A stretch of DNA of 64,000 nt from an uncultured Eubacterium sp. (GCA_900544285.1 UQUT01000009.1:1-64000); one strand, 5' to 3'; positions 25,991 through 34,995 are shown, counted from the stretch's first letter. The notes: generated by a model not told the origin, from the letters alone. Made by a program: numbers and translations.

Positions 25991-27013
25991 ATGTACGAAA
26001 AAATTCTTTATACGGAAAATATGGAGCAGACGGCAAACCTTTTCGGCAATTTTGACGTCAACGCCGCAAAGCTGGAAAAGGCGTTCGGAATTGCCGTGAC
26101 GAACAGGGAAAGCGACCGCAGCGGAGGGGATGCCATCATTCTCCGCAGCGAGGACAGCGACGCTCTCCTCTCCGCGTTTTCCGCCCTTGAATATCTTTAT
26201 TCGATGGTGAAAATGGGAACGGAGCTCTCCGAACAGAGCGTCGATTATGTCATAAACACGGTCAAAAGCGGGGAGCCGCTCGAACGCTTCGGCGACGATT
26301 GCATCTGCGTTACAACGAGAGGAAAACCGATAAAGGCGCGCACCGTCGGACAGAAGAAATATATAGACGCGATAAAGAAAAATACGATTATTCTGGGGCT
26401 CGGACCGGCGGGCACGGGAAAGACGTTCCTTGCCGTTGCCGCCGCTTCGACAGCCCTTCGCAACAAAGAAGTTTCAAGAATAATTCTCACAAGACCCGCC
26501 GTTGAAGCCGGCGAGCGACTTGGTTTTCTTCCCGGCGATTTGCAGAGTAAGATAAATCCGTATCTCCGTCCGCTTTACGACGCCATGTTTGAAATGTTCG
26601 GTGCGGAAACATATCAGAAGCACCTTGAACGGGGCACGATTGAAATTGCTCCGCTTGCATATATGAGGGGAAGAACGCTTGATGACTCATTCATCATTCT
26701 CGACGAGGCGCAGAACACGACCCCCGAACAGATGAAAATGTTTCTGACGCGTCTCGGATCGGGCTCAAAGGCTGTCGTCACGGGCGATATCACCCAGACC
26801 GACCTTCCGTTCGGCAAAAAGAGCGGACTTGCGGAGGCTTCCAAAATTCTGCGCGGGATAGAAGGAATTGCAATTCACGAATTCTCCGAGCGGGACGTTG
26901 TCCGTCATAAGCTCGTGCAGAAGATCATTCTCGCTTATGACAAATACGAGCGGGAAATGAAGAAAACGCCCGAAAAATTCAAGGTCAGAAAAAGCGGAGG
27001 AGAACAGAAATGA
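25991..27013 (+). CDS. phoH: PhoH-family ATPase
   Basis: Cytoplasmic P-loop protein of 340 residues with Walker A GPAGTGKT (about 137-144), ILTRPAVEAGERLGFLPG and Walker B FIILDEAQN. PhoH proteins are linked to RNA metabolism and are usually encoded beside ybeY, which is the case here (4-bp overlap). The start abuts the yqfD stop. ATP binding is clear; the cellular role is still loosely defined. Confidence 0.9.
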   Translation: MYEKILYTENMEQTANLFGNFDVNAAKLEKAFGIAVTNRESDRSGGDAIILRSEDSDALLSAFSALEYLYSMVKMGTELSEQSVDYVINTVKSGEPLERFGDDCICVTTRGKPIKARTVGQKKYIDAIKKNTIILGLGPAGTGKTFLAVAAASTALRNKEVSRIILTRPAVEAGERLGFLPGDLQSKINPYLRPLYDAMFEMFGAETYQKHLERGTIEIAPLAYMRGRTLDDSFIILDEAQNTTPEQMKMFLTRLGSGSKAVVTGDITQTDLPFGKKSGLAEASKILRGIEGIAIHEFSERDVVRHKLVQKIILAYDKYEREMKKTPEKFKVRKSGGEQK

Positions 27014-27498
27014 GATATCATAACGAGATATATTTTCAGAACAACCAGAAAAAGCTCCTCGTGACGAATGAAATGAAAAAACTGATACGTCTTGCTGTAA
27101 GTCAGACGCTGAAAAGCGAGAATTTCTCCCGCCCTGCCGAGGTTTCCGTCACCTTTACGGACAATGAAGGAATACGGAAGCTGAACCGCGAATACAGAGG
27201 CAAGGACGCCCCGACGGATGTCCTCTCATTCCCCATCCTCTCCGAGGACGACTCGGAATGGGATACAGACGAGGCGAACGGTTGCGCCGTCATCGGAGAT
27301 ATAGTCATTTCCGTTGAACGGGCGATGGAGCAGGCGGAGATGTACGGTCACAGTCCCGAAAGGGAGATAGCTTTTCTTTCCGTACACTCAACGCTGCACC
27401 TCCTCGGCTACGACCACGAGCGCAGCGAGGAAGAGGACAGACTTATGCGGGACAAACAGGAAGCGATATTATCATCAATCGGACAGGAGAGAAAATAA
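27010..27498 (+). CDS. ybeY: Endoribonuclease YbeY (16S rRNA maturation)
   Basis: A 162-residue single-domain metalloenzyme for 16S rRNA 3'-end processing and ribosome quality control. The zinc motif HSTLHLLGYDHER has the three His ligands (H-x3-H-x5-H), and LNREYRGKDAPTDVLSFP is the other family block. The start overlaps the phoH stop (ATGA). One base before era. Confidence 0.93.
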   Translation: MRYHNEIYFQNNQKKLLVTNEMKKLIRLAVSQTLKSENFSRPAEVSVTFTDNEGIRKLNREYRGKDAPTDVLSFPILSEDDSEWDTDEANGCAVIGDIVISVERAMEQAEMYGHSPEREIAFLSVHSTLHLLGYDHERSEEEDRLMRDKQEAILSSIGQERK

Positions 27499-28392
27499 AT
27501 GAAAAAAACAATATTCACGGCGATAATCGGCAGGGCAAACACAGGTAAATCCACCCTGCTCAACACCTTGCTCGGAGAGAAGATTGCAATCGTTTCAAGC
27601 AAGCCGCAGACAACCCGCACGAAAATAACGGGGATAACGTCCAAGGGCGATACGCAGTATGTTTTCCTCGACACCCCCGGTATACATAAACCGCAGGACA
27701 AGCTCGGCTCGTTTATGATGAGAGCCGCCTCAGATGCCGCAACGGGAGTTGACCTTATTCTCTATATCGTCTCCGCGGGTGACAGAATCGGCCCGATTGA
27801 AGAAAATCTTATGAAGCGCTTCAAGGAAATTGACGTGCCCGTCGTGCTCCTCGTAAACAAGACGGACATAAGCCGCGCGGAACAGATAGGCGATACGATT
27901 CTGCGCTTTTCCGGCAAATACGACTTTGCCGCCGTCATTCCGATATCCGCGAAAAACGGCGATAATACAAACATAATTTTTGATGAGATCGATAAATACG
28001 CAACAGAGACGGACGAATGGATTTTCCCGGACGACATGATAACCGATCAGCCGGAGAGACAGATCGCAGCTGAATTCATCAGAGAAAAGCTGCTCAGGCT
28101 TCTGAGCGAGGAAATTCCGCACGGAATTGCCGTCGTCATTGAGGATTGGAAGGAAACCCCGAAGCTCCTTTCGATACGCGCGGAAATCTTCTGCGAGAGA
28201 GCGTCCCATAAGCCGATCATAATCGGCAAGGGCGGCGCGACGCTGAAAAAAGTCGGCGAGATGGCAAGAGAGGATCTTGAAGCATTCTTCGGAACAAAGG
28301 TCTATCTCGATCTTTGGGTGAAGGTGAAGGAAAACTGGCGCGAATCCGATTTTGCCGTCGGAAATCTGGGCTTCAAGAGAGAGGAATTCTGA
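27499..28392 (+). CDS. era: GTPase Era
   Basis: Binds the 3' end of 16S rRNA and helps 30S assembly. The 297-residue protein has G1 GRANTGKST, G3 DTPGIHKP and G4 NKTD, followed by a C-terminal KH domain with GKGGATLKKVG. It begins right at the ybeY stop, and the ybeY-era-recO order is common in Firmicutes. Confidence 0.95.
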   Translation: MKKTIFTAIIGRANTGKSTLLNTLLGEKIAIVSSKPQTTRTKITGITSKGDTQYVFLDTPGIHKPQDKLGSFMMRAASDAATGVDLILYIVSAGDRIGPIEENLMKRFKEIDVPVVLLVNKTDISRAEQIGDTILRFSGKYDFAAVIPISAKNGDNTNIIFDEIDKYATETDEWIFPDDMITDQPERQIAAEFIREKLLRLLSEEIPHGIAVVIEDWKETPKLLSIRAEIFCERASHKPIIIGKGGATLKKVGEMAREDLEAFFGTKVYLDLWVKVKENWRESDFAVGNLGFKREEF

Positions 28393-28395
28393 CGG

Positions 28396-29208
28396 ATGGC
28401 TCAGAAGATAACCACCGTAAGCGGGGTCGTCCTCCGCGAGGTCGACGTCGGCGAATATGACAAAATGCTGACGGTGCTTACGGCGGAGCTCGGGAAAATA
28501 TCCGTATATGCCAACGGCGCAAAGCGACTGAAAAGTCCGAACTTTGTTGCAAGTCAGGTATATGCATATTCTGAGCTGACCGTAAACACCATGCATGATA
28601 AATATTATCTGCGCGAGGCGGGCAGATCGGAATGCTTTTTCGGCATAAGAGATACGCTTGAGGGCTCTGCGCTTGCGGCGTATATTGCCGATGTCGCCTG
28701 CGATATCGCCCTTGAAGATCAGCCGGAGGAAAAGCTGCTCAGGCTCGTGCTCAACAGCCTTTACTGTATTGCGAAAAAAGCCAAGCCCATGGAACAGATA
28801 AAGGCGACTTTTGAGCTTCGCGCGGTGTCCGAAGCGGGATTTATGCCGGACCTTGTCGGCTGCGAGGGGTGCGGCAAGGCGGATTTCGATACATATTATT
28901 TTGACGTCGAGGGCGGATATTTCTGTTGCGAAAATTGTTACAGAGCAAAGGAGACGGATTTTGATACCGAGGCAAAGCGCACAAGCGAGGCGGAGGGTAT
29001 CTATTCGCACGCGCACCTTATAATTCCGCTTTCGCCCTCTGTTTTTGCGGCGATGAGATACGTTATATACTGTCGACCCGAGCGTCTTTTCGCCTTTGAC
29101 TTAAAGGACGAAGCGATGAGCGAGTTTGCAAATGCCTGCGAAAAATATCTGCTTTGTCATCTGGAAAGAGACTTCAAAACGCTGGATTTTTATCATTCGG
29201 TGAAATGA
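28396..29208 (+). CDS. recO: DNA repair protein RecO
   Basis: Helps RecR load RecA on SSB-covered DNA. The 270-residue protein has an N-terminal OB-fold (about 1-80), a helical middle and a Cys4 zinc site CEGCGK...CCENC (about 156-180). It is the last gene of the yqfC-to-recO operon, 3 nt after era. No strong terminator follows. Confidence 0.93.
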   Translation: MAQKITTVSGVVLREVDVGEYDKMLTVLTAELGKISVYANGAKRLKSPNFVASQVYAYSELTVNTMHDKYYLREAGRSECFFGIRDTLEGSALAAYIADVACDIALEDQPEEKLLRLVLNSLYCIAKKAKPMEQIKATFELRAVSEAGFMPDLVGCEGCGKADFDTYYFDVEGGYFCCENCYRAKETDFDTEAKRTSEAEGIYSHAHLIIPLSPSVFAAMRYVIYCRPERLFAFDLKDEAMSEFANACEKYLLCHLERDFKTLDFYHSVK

Positions 29209-29288
29209 AAGGTCAACGGGCGGAGCTTCCCGCAAAAAGCAAAAATGACAACACGGGTTTGCTCCGGCAATGTCAAAGGAGAAAATAA

Positions 29289-30020
29289 ATGAAAGAAAAA
29301 GCACGTGATCTGATATATCTTGATACCGAAAGATACATATCACTTTCCGGTCTCAAAAAGTCTTTTAAGGCGACTTTGATCTTTCCCGCGATGATGATTG
29401 TGCTCGGAATAATGGCTGTAAATGTAAACGGATTTACTTTCAGGGCGATGTTCCCCATGCTTTCCGGCATTGTATGGAGCCTGCTTTATTATATATTTAT
29501 ATCGGTCATCGGAAGCGAAAAAACGAAGAAAACTTTTGAACTGAGGTTTCTCGTCAACGGCATTTCGGGAACGTTTCTGTCGGTTCTTTTCTGGCTACTA
29601 TACACCTCATATAACCTGATTGCGGACGAGCCGCCACTCGGGCGTTACTTTTCCATATGGATTTTGCCCATTTATCTGCTTTTTTCCGTTTTGTACGTCG
29701 GATTGATAGTGCTGGGAGCGCATAAGGGCGTTTTCGGGAAAATCAAAGAGAAAAGCAGGGCGCAATGGGTCATTGCGCTGGACGCCGTCATCGCGTCGGT
29801 TATTCCGATTGCCGGAGTGCTTGGCATACACACGTCGAAAATGCTCCGTAACAATGCAGATGTCAGCATGCAGAATGTTTGTATAAGCATAGCGCTTATA
29901 ACAATAATTTTTCTTTCCGCATTGGCTCATATAAATTTTGTGCAGTATTTTTATTGTAAAAAGTATAAGATCGTGTGCGATGAAAACGGCGATACAACAT
30001 CCCCGAAGCTGTGCCGATAA
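29289..30020 (+). CDS. Hypothetical membrane protein with about six helices
   Basis: A 243-residue protein whose N-terminal 30 residues are charged (LIYLDTERYISLSGLKK) and the rest is arranged in about six membrane segments. I do not recognise the family. AAGGAG lies 7 nt before the ATG. It follows recO by 80 bp and has its own terminator at 30059-30095, so it may be the tail of the same operon. Confidence 0.6.
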   Translation: MKEKARDLIYLDTERYISLSGLKKSFKATLIFPAMMIVLGIMAVNVNGFTFRAMFPMLSGIVWSLLYYIFISVIGSEKTKKTFELRFLVNGISGTFLSVLFWLLYTSYNLIADEPPLGRYFSIWILPIYLLFSVLYVGLIVLGAHKGVFGKIKEKSRAQWVIALDAVIASVIPIAGVLGIHTSKMLRNNADVSMQNVCISIALITIIFLSALAHINFVQYFYCKKYKIVCDENGDTTSPKLCR

Positions 30021-30058
30021 ATGTAAACACGACTTTGCACAATGGGAGACTGAAAACA

Positions 30059-30095
30059 AAAACAGAGATGAGAAATCATCTCTGTTTTCTTTATT
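30059..30095. terminator. Bidirectional terminator
   Basis: Perfect 11-bp stem AACAGAGATGA / TCATCTCTGTT with a GAAA loop, with A and T runs at the two sides, placed after the membrane protein gene and near the proS end. Confidence 0.8.
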
Positions 30096-30102
30096 ATAGG
30101 TT

Positions 30103-30233
30103 TTGCAAATCAATAATCAAAGCTTCTTTTGCCTTCCTGCAAACCCTGTCCGTGCAGATAATTAAAACTCCGCACAAACTCCCCGATAACTGAAGTTTCT
30201 TTTGCCTACTTTTCTTTTCAAAGAAAAGTATGG
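30103..30233. repeat. Dispersed hairpin element next to proS
   Basis: One repeat unit (CAATAATCAAAGCTTCTTTT, then a CGTGCAG / CTCCGCAC stem) plus the terminal hairpin TACTTTTCTTT / AAAGAAAAGTA, which ends 2 nt from the proS stop codon. Same orientation as the other copies. Confidence 0.75.
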
Positions 30234-31955
30234 TTATTCGTATTGCGCGAGCATTTCGCTGACGACCTCGCGGAGCTTGCCTGCCGCCTCGTCTATCGCA
30301 ACATCATACTTTGCGCTCTTGTCTCTGTATGAAATCTCAATGACGCCGCGTTCACATGTCTTGGGGCTGACAACGGCTCTGACGGGAACGCCGTAAAGAT
30401 CTGCGTCCGCAAACATAACGCCGGGACGGATATCTCTGTCGTCATAAAGAACCTCAACACCGAGCTTTTCAAGATCTGCGCAGAGCTTTTCAGCCGTATT
30501 TGTAACGGTTTCGTCGTCCGAACGGAGGTTGCAGACTTCAACCTGCCAAGGGGCGATGCTCATCGGCCAAATGGGACCGTAATCATCGTGACTTTCCTCG
30601 CAGATGGACGCCGCAAGCCTGCCGACGCCGATACCGTAGCAACCCATAATGGGGTTCTGCGCTTCGCCGTTCTTGTCTATATATTCCATTCCCATGGACT
30701 TTGTATATTTCGTTCCGAGCTGGAATATGTTGCCGATTTCAATGCCTTTTTTAATTGTTATCGAATGCTTGCCGCAAACGGGGCAGATGCCGCCTTCCGT
30801 TGCCTTTGCAACGCTGACGTACTCGACCTCGCCGATGTCTCTTGCAATGTTCAGTCCCCTGAAATGCGTATCATCCTTGTTTGCGCCCGCAACAAGAGAA
30901 TTGATTCCCTTGAGGGATTCGTCATAAACAACGGTTACGTCCTCCGGCAGTCCTATGGGACCGATAAAGCCGGCGTGAATGTTCATTGCTTCCGTAACGG
31001 TTGCGGGGTGAACGTCGGCACGGAGATGATTGCGGAGCTTTGTTTCGTTGATTTCAAGATCGCCACGGACAAAAACGATGACAAGGGAGTCATCCGCATT
31101 GCGCTGATACAGAACTGCCTTGCATGAACGCTCCTTCGGAACATGGAGATAATTGCAAACCTCTTCGATAGTTTTCTGATGAGGAGTGGATACCTCTTCA
31201 AGCGGCTCGATTTCACATTCGTGATTGTGGACAATGCAGTCCGCCGCCTCCATATTCGATTTATAATCACATTCGGAGCAGATGACGAGCGTGTCCTCGC
31301 CGATATCCGAAATGAGCATAAATTCGTGCGACACGCTGCCGCCCATCATACCGGAGTCGCTCTTTACCGCAACAAAATTCTTCACGCCGCAACGACGGAA
31401 AATGCGATTATATGCCTCATAACATTCATCGTAATAACGGAGGAGGTCGTCCCAGGAGGTGTGGAAGGAGTATGCGTCCTTCATGGTAAACTCTCTGACG
31501 CGGATAAGTCCGCCGCGGGCGCGCGGCTCGTCACGGAATTTTGTCTGTATCTGATAAATCATATAAGGAAACTTAGTGTATGTCTGCGCCGCTACGCGCG
31601 CAAGATGAACGGCAGCTTCCTCGTGCGTCATTCCGAGTACCATATCGGCACCGTTTCTGTCCTTGAAGCGAAGCAGCTCGCTGCCGATGGAATCATATCT
31701 GCCGGATTCCCTCCATATCGACGCCGGCATTGCGACGGGGAAAAGCACTTCCTGACCGCCGATTCTGTCCATTTCCTCGCGCAGAATGTTTTCAATCTTT
31801 CTCGTTATACGCTTTGTGGACGGATAGAGCGAAAAAATGCCCGTTCCGACCTGCTTTATATATCCTCCTCTGACCATCAACGCGTGGCTCGCAATCTGAC
31901 AATCCGCAGGAGCTTCCTTGAAATGTTCGCCCAAGAGCTTTGAAACCTTCATCAT
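30234..31955 (-). CDS. proS: Prolyl-tRNA synthetase, bacterial type with editing domain
   Basis: Class II synthetase charging tRNA-Pro. At 573 residues it has the bacterial (ProS type 1) plan: motif 1 SLYPSTKRITRKIENILREE, motif 2 TKFRDEPRARGGLIRVREF, an inserted editing domain (about 220-400) and motif 3 near GIGVGRLAASICEE, then the anticodon-binding domain. The start MMKVSKLLG follows AAAGGA. A consensus promoter lies at 31991-32019; no T-box is visible. Confidence 0.95.
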   Translation of the reverse strand: MMKVSKLLGEHFKEAPADCQIASHALMVRGGYIKQVGTGIFSLYPSTKRITRKIENILREEMDRIGGQEVLFPVAMPASIWRESGRYDSIGSELLRFKDRNGADMVLGMTHEEAAVHLARVAAQTYTKFPYMIYQIQTKFRDEPRARGGLIRVREFTMKDAYSFHTSWDDLLRYYDECYEAYNRIFRRCGVKNFVAVKSDSGMMGGSVSHEFMLISDIGEDTLVICSECDYKSNMEAADCIVHNHECEIEPLEEVSTPHQKTIEEVCNYLHVPKERSCKAVLYQRNADDSLVIVFVRGDLEINETKLRNHLRADVHPATVTEAMNIHAGFIGPIGLPEDVTVVYDESLKGINSLVAGANKDDTHFRGLNIARDIGEVEYVSVAKATEGGICPVCGKHSITIKKGIEIGNIFQLGTKYTKSMGMEYIDKNGEAQNPIMGCYGIGVGRLAASICEESHDDYGPIWPMSIAPWQVEVCNLRSDDETVTNTAEKLCADLEKLGVEVLYDDRDIRPGVMFADADLYGVPVRAVVSPKTCERGVIEISYRDKSAKYDVAIDEAAGKLREVVSEMLAQYE

Positions 31956-31990
31956 AAAAATAAACGTCCTTTTTCAAAATATTACAGATT

Positions 31991-32019
31991 ATTTTATCAC
32001 TATATTCCGCCCGTGTCAA
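31991..32019 (-). promoter_or_regulatory. Promoter of proS
   Basis: Minus-strand TTGACA (32014-32019), 17-bp spacer, TAAAAT (31991-31996) with an extended TG before the -10. Confidence 0.8.
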
Positions 32020-32106
32020 CGAAATAGAAAAATTTTTTCGCCCCGCGGCGGAAAGGCGAAGGGTCTTTCTGTTCGGCAAGGTTTCTATGCTCATAACATC
32101 TCCGAC

Positions 32107-32334
32107 TTATTTATCCTCATACAGCTTTTTCGGGGTATTTGTGAGTCCTGCGAGGTAATCGAGGGAGACGTTATAGAATTTTGCGAGGGTGACGAAATGA
32201 TGCATGGGCAGCTCACGCTTTCCCGTTTCATACATTGAGTAATGTTGCTGTGACACCTGAAGAAGCTCCGCTATTTTGCCTTGGCTGAGGTCATGATCTT
32301 CTCTTAAATCGCGAAGTCGCTGATAAAAATACAT
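32107..32334 (-). CDS. Small XRE-family (Cro/CI-like) repressor
   Basis: A 75-residue protein that is nearly all helix-turn-helix: LREDHDLSQGKIAELLQVSQ followed by YSMYETGKRELP and LAKFYNVSLDYLAGL. GGAGGGG lies about 7 nt before the ATG at 32334; the in-frame extension to 32430 runs through the promoter and is not used. It is divergent from a 91-residue gene, and three related palindromes fill the gap, so autoregulation and control of that gene are likely. Confidence 0.85.
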   Translation of the reverse strand: MYFYQRLRDLREDHDLSQGKIAELLQVSQQHYSMYETGKRELPMHHFVTLAKFYNVSLDYLAGLTNTPKKLYEDK

Positions 32335-32389
32335 AAGAGCCCCTCCTTTCGTCCTTTGTTTGGTCAATGTCGATACAATTTCTTGAAAA

Positions 32390-32395
32390 ATTATA
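32390..32395 (-). promoter_or_regulatory. -10 box of the XRE repressor promoter
   Basis: TATAAT on the minus strand, with a poor -35. The palindrome CATACGTTCGTATG (32401-32414) lies in its spacer, so a bound repressor would block this promoter. Confidence 0.6.
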
Positions 32396-32398
32396 TCA

Positions 32399-32462
32399 GT
32401 CATACGTTCGTATGTACTTGATTTACACACTAACGTGTGTTACACTATGTACAAACATATGT
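32399..32462. promoter_or_regulatory. Triple operator between the XRE repressor and its divergent neighbour
   Basis: Three related 16-bp sites, written on the minus strand: ACATACGAACGTATGA (32399-32414), ACACACGTTAGTGTGT (32425-32440) and ACATATGTTTGTACAT (32447-32462). They fit ACAyAyGwwhGTryrw with centres about 25 and 22 bp apart. The middle site exactly fills the spacer between TTGATT and TACACT of the rightward promoter. Confidence 0.7.
32418..32446 (+). promoter_or_regulatory. Promoter of the 32480 gene
   Basis: TTGATT (32418-32423), 17-bp spacer, TACACT (32441-32446). The whole spacer is the ACACACTAACGTGTGT palindrome. Confidence 0.6.
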
Positions 32463-32479
32463 AAAGGAGAATTTTCAAA

Positions 32480-32755
32480 ATGATTACCAAAGAGGAAGAA
32501 AAGGGCATGCTGAAAGAGCATATGGCGGTGCTTGAGCAGAGCATAGAGCTGTCAAAAGTCGCTATATCCGTAGATATTACGTATCTGGAGTCTGTCGGCG
32601 AATCGTGGTACGGGCTGACGAAAGTCAATGAAGATGATGAATCGCGCAGCGCGGCGCTTGACGACGTGCGCAGATCTCTGAAAAAAGATATAGAAATACT
32701 TTATGATAAGTTTGAAGAATATTGCGACATTGCGAAAAAGCTGAGTTCTCTCTGA
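32480..32755 (+). CDS. Small hypothetical protein divergent from an XRE repressor
   Basis: A 91-residue, highly charged and probably all-helical protein (about 26 acidic residues), with no signal or membrane segment. I do not recognise it. AAAGGAG lies about 9 nt before the ATG. Because its promoter is covered by a repressor operator, it is likely the regulated target of the XRE protein; there is no evidence for toxin activity. Confidence 0.55.
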   Translation: MITKEEEKGMLKEHMAVLEQSIELSKVAISVDITYLESVGESWYGLTKVNEDDESRSAALDDVRRSLKKDIEILYDKFEEYCDIAKKLSSL

Positions 32756-32788
32756 TATTTATTTTCCCCGACCGGGCATTTTTCAGAC

Positions 32789-32817
32789 AAAATAAAAAAT
32801 CCCGCAGGAGCTGCGGG
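32789..32817 (-). terminator. Second terminator of the tRNA-Lys transcript
   Basis: Stem CCCGCAG / CTGCGGG with a 3-nt loop, followed on the minus strand by ATTTTTTATTTT. Confidence 0.75.
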
Positions 32818-32824
32818 AAAACGC

Positions 32825-32856
32825 AAAAAAACCTCGCCTTTCGGACGAGGTTTTTT
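32825..32856 (-). terminator. First terminator of the tRNA-Lys transcript
   Basis: Stem ACCTCG-CC with GG-CGAGGT around a short loop, followed on the minus strand by TTTTTTT; it starts right after the tRNA CCA end. Confidence 0.8.
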
Positions 32857-32931
32857 GGTGCTCCATCGGAGAGTCGAACTCCGGACACCATGATTAAAAG
32901 TCATGTGCTCTACCTACTGAGCTAATGGGGC
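32856..32931 (-). tRNA. tRNA-Lys (anticodon UUU)
   Basis: A 76-nt cloverleaf on the minus strand starting GCCCCATTAGCTCAG, with anticodon loop CTTTTAA on the stem ATGA/TCAT, T-loop GTTCGACTC and an encoded CCA end. One acceptor pair is a C-A mismatch. It is monocistronic, with a TTGACA promoter upstream and two terminators downstream. Confidence 0.95.
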
Positions 32932-32949
32932 GTTTTTTCATGCCTAAAC

Positions 32950-32978
32950 ATATTATCACACAAAAACGGTTTTGTCAA
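32950..32978 (-). promoter_or_regulatory. Promoter of tRNA-Lys
   Basis: Minus-strand TTGACA (32973-32978), 17-bp spacer, TAATAT (32950-32955). Confidence 0.8.
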
Positions 32979-33109
32979 TACGTTTTTTTGAAAATATCGG
33001 CAGGGAAACGAAGTTTGCGCGGCTTTTTATATTCGGAAAACGGTTTTTCTCGCGTATATACGCAAAACAAACAGAGAAAATAAATAAAAAACGGTTTGGG
33101 AAAATTATT

Positions 33110-34066
33110 ATGAAATTTCTGAAAAACGCCGCGGCAATTGTCGTCGCGATTTTTATGCTCGTCATGCCCGCAGGGGCGGAGGACGAAAAGAAATATATAA
33201 AATGGGTGGATTTCGGGGTTACGGCGCAGGCTCTTGCTGACGCCGCAACACTTGATATAAAGAGCTATGAAAGCGGGAGCCGCGCCGACTGGGTCAGCGC
33301 GCTTGCGCACCTCGGCGCAAAATACGGCGGGGATTTTTCCCGTTATAAAAAGAGCGACCTCAAAGCCGCCTTTGAAAAGCTCTCCGCTGATCCGGCGGCG
33401 TTTGATGACGAGAAATATTATCCGTATTATAAGCAGGCATACGGAGCGGTGATATCGGGCTGGCTCGGGGAATATTACGTCCGCGACGGGGAAAAGCTCA
33501 CGAAAAAATACGGCATAAAAGCCTTTTCGCCGATAGCGGGCGGATATTATTATTCGGATTATGACGATTTCGGCGCGTCGCGGTCATACGGTTACAGGCG
33601 CCGGCACCTCGGTCATGATATGCTCGGTAGCGTCGGCACGCCGATTATTGCCATGGAGGCGGGCTATGTCGAGGCTGTCGGCTGGAATATGTACGGCGGG
33701 TGGCGCATAGGCATACGCTCCTTTGACGGTCTTCGTTATTATTACTATGCCCATCTGCGGAAGGATCATCCGTTCTGCGGAGATATAAAAGAGGGAGACA
33801 CGGTTTATGCCGGGCAGGTGATAGGTTATCTCGGCATGACGGGTTACAGCGCGAAAAAGAACGTAAACAATATAAACGTCCCGCACCTGCACGTCGGCAT
33901 GCAGCTGATTTTTGACCCTTCGCAGAAGGACGGAATAAATCAGATATGGATAGACATGTATGCGATAACGGGGTTTCTTTCAAAATACAGAAGCTATGTT
34001 TTCAAAGGCGACGACGGGGAATATCATGCAAAAAATCCGACAGAGGATTTCTCTCTGCCAGATTGA
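33110..34066 (+). CDS. Secreted M23 (LytM-type) peptidoglycan peptidase
   Basis: A 318-residue exported protein: signal peptide (residues 1-22, cut near PAGA-ED), an alpha-helical middle of unknown family, then a LytM/M23 domain with RHLGHDMLG and VPHLHVGM, the zinc ligands H...D and HxH. It should cut peptide cross-links in the cell wall or spore cortex. The frame stays open upstream to 32972, but only the ATG at 33110 gives a signal peptide; its ribosome site is weak. The gene converges on the DUF4037-like gene with 2 nt between stops. Confidence 0.82.
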   Translation: MKFLKNAAAIVVAIFMLVMPAGAEDEKKYIKWVDFGVTAQALADAATLDIKSYESGSRADWVSALAHLGAKYGGDFSRYKKSDLKAAFEKLSADPAAFDDEKYYPYYKQAYGAVISGWLGEYYVRDGEKLTKKYGIKAFSPIAGGYYYSDYDDFGASRSYGYRRRHLGHDMLGSVGTPIIAMEAGYVEAVGWNMYGGWRIGIRSFDGLRYYYYAHLRKDHPFCGDIKEGDTVYAGQVIGYLGMTGYSAKKNVNNINVPHLHVGMQLIFDPSQKDGINQIWIDMYAITGFLSKYRSYVFKGDDGEYHAKNPTEDFSLPD

Positions 34067-34068
34067 TA

Positions 34069-34995
34069 TCATATGACTATGGGCATATTCCGAAGCTCGC
34101 CGCTTGAAATTCTGTCTCGTATTCTGTATGCATAAGGTTCGAGATAATCCCCGCAGGGGGAACAGAGCCCGTCTTTTATAAGCTCCTTTATGAGTCTGTC
34201 GCAGAGCTCCTCGACAGTCTCCGCGGAGGCTTTTCCGTCCGAGGTGCCGGCGGAAAGGAGGGCGTCCAGCTTTTCGGCGCAGTCGCCGAGACGGGGAAGT
34301 GACTTCATGGCGCGGAGCGACCACTTATAATATGGGCAGTGCCTGTCACAGAGGAGAAAAGCCGCCTCCGTATATTTTTCCGCAAAGCGGGTAAGCGCGA
34401 GCATAGCCGCCCCCTTTTCCCCATGGGAAAGACAACGGGAGAAGTTATATTGTCCCGCCTGCGCGATGATAAACAGGCATGACGCCAGCTTTTTCAGCTT
34501 TATATTGCTCGGCATGCCGTAAAGAATTTTGTTTCTTATTTCCGTGAATTTTCCCAGCGGGTCACAGAAGATTTCGCCGTTTGTCGCCTCCGCAAGATAA
34601 AATGACGGCGTATAGAGCCAGTCATAAAGCGTTTCCGGCGCGCCCGGCTTGCCCGTATAATTTTTATAGAAGCCTTCGATTGTCTGCACACCCTTTGCGT
34701 CGCCTCCGAAAAGACTTTTTTTAGAAGCGACAACACCGCCGTAGTCCTTCGGGAGCTTTTCGTACGCGCGGAAAAGACGAAAGCCGAAGCGGCGTTCGTC
34801 CTCCTCGGTTATCCAGAGACAAAACCCTGCGCCGAAATCGTGGTCGCGCGAAAGTCCGTCGTCAAAGCCGAAGCATTCCGACCCGTGACCGACAAGCCCC
34901 GCACAGATTCTGTCCGCATATTCCCCGAATTCGTTTTCTATCATAGGACGTCCGAATTCTTCAAAGAATTTTTCGGAAAGTTCAATTCCTTTCAT
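34069..34995 (-). CDS. DUF4037-like protein, nucleotidyltransferase-type N-terminus
   Basis: A 308-residue protein whose N-terminal part contains GLVGHGSECFGFDDGLSRDHDFG, that is, a GS followed by an acidic DHD as in nucleotidyltransferase folds and DUF4037 proteins. The rest is helical. Substrate unknown. GGAG lies just before the ATG at 34995, while the in-frame extension to 35193 lies inside the TPR gene. It overlaps the TPR gene by 14 bp, so the two are co-translated. Confidence 0.7.
   Translation of the reverse strand: MKGIELSEKFFEEFGRPMIENEFGEYADRICAGLVGHGSECFGFDDGLSRDHDFGAGFCLWITEEDERRFGFRLFRAYEKLPKDYGGVVASKKSLFGGDAKGVQTIEGFYKNYTGKPGAPETLYDWLYTPSFYLAEATNGEIFCDPLGKFTEIRNKILYGMPSNIKLKKLASCLFIIAQAGQYNFSRCLSHGEKGAAMLALTRFAEKYTEAAFLLCDRHCPYYKWSLRAMKSLPRLGDCAEKLDALLSAGTSDGKASAETVEELCDRLIKELIKDGLCSPCGDYLEPYAYRIRDRISSGELRNMPIVI

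Noticed and set aside
27730..29016. 428-residue minus-strand open frame
   Set aside because: Shadow of era and recO, which are certain genes on the other strand.
31956..32106. T-box upstream of proS
   Set aside because: The leader before the proS ATG is only about 30 nt from its promoter and has no T-box sequence or terminator/antiterminator pair.
32625..32904. Short minus-strand open frames near the tRNA
   Set aside because: They overlap the tRNA-Lys terminators and the 91-residue gene; the RNA features explain the region.
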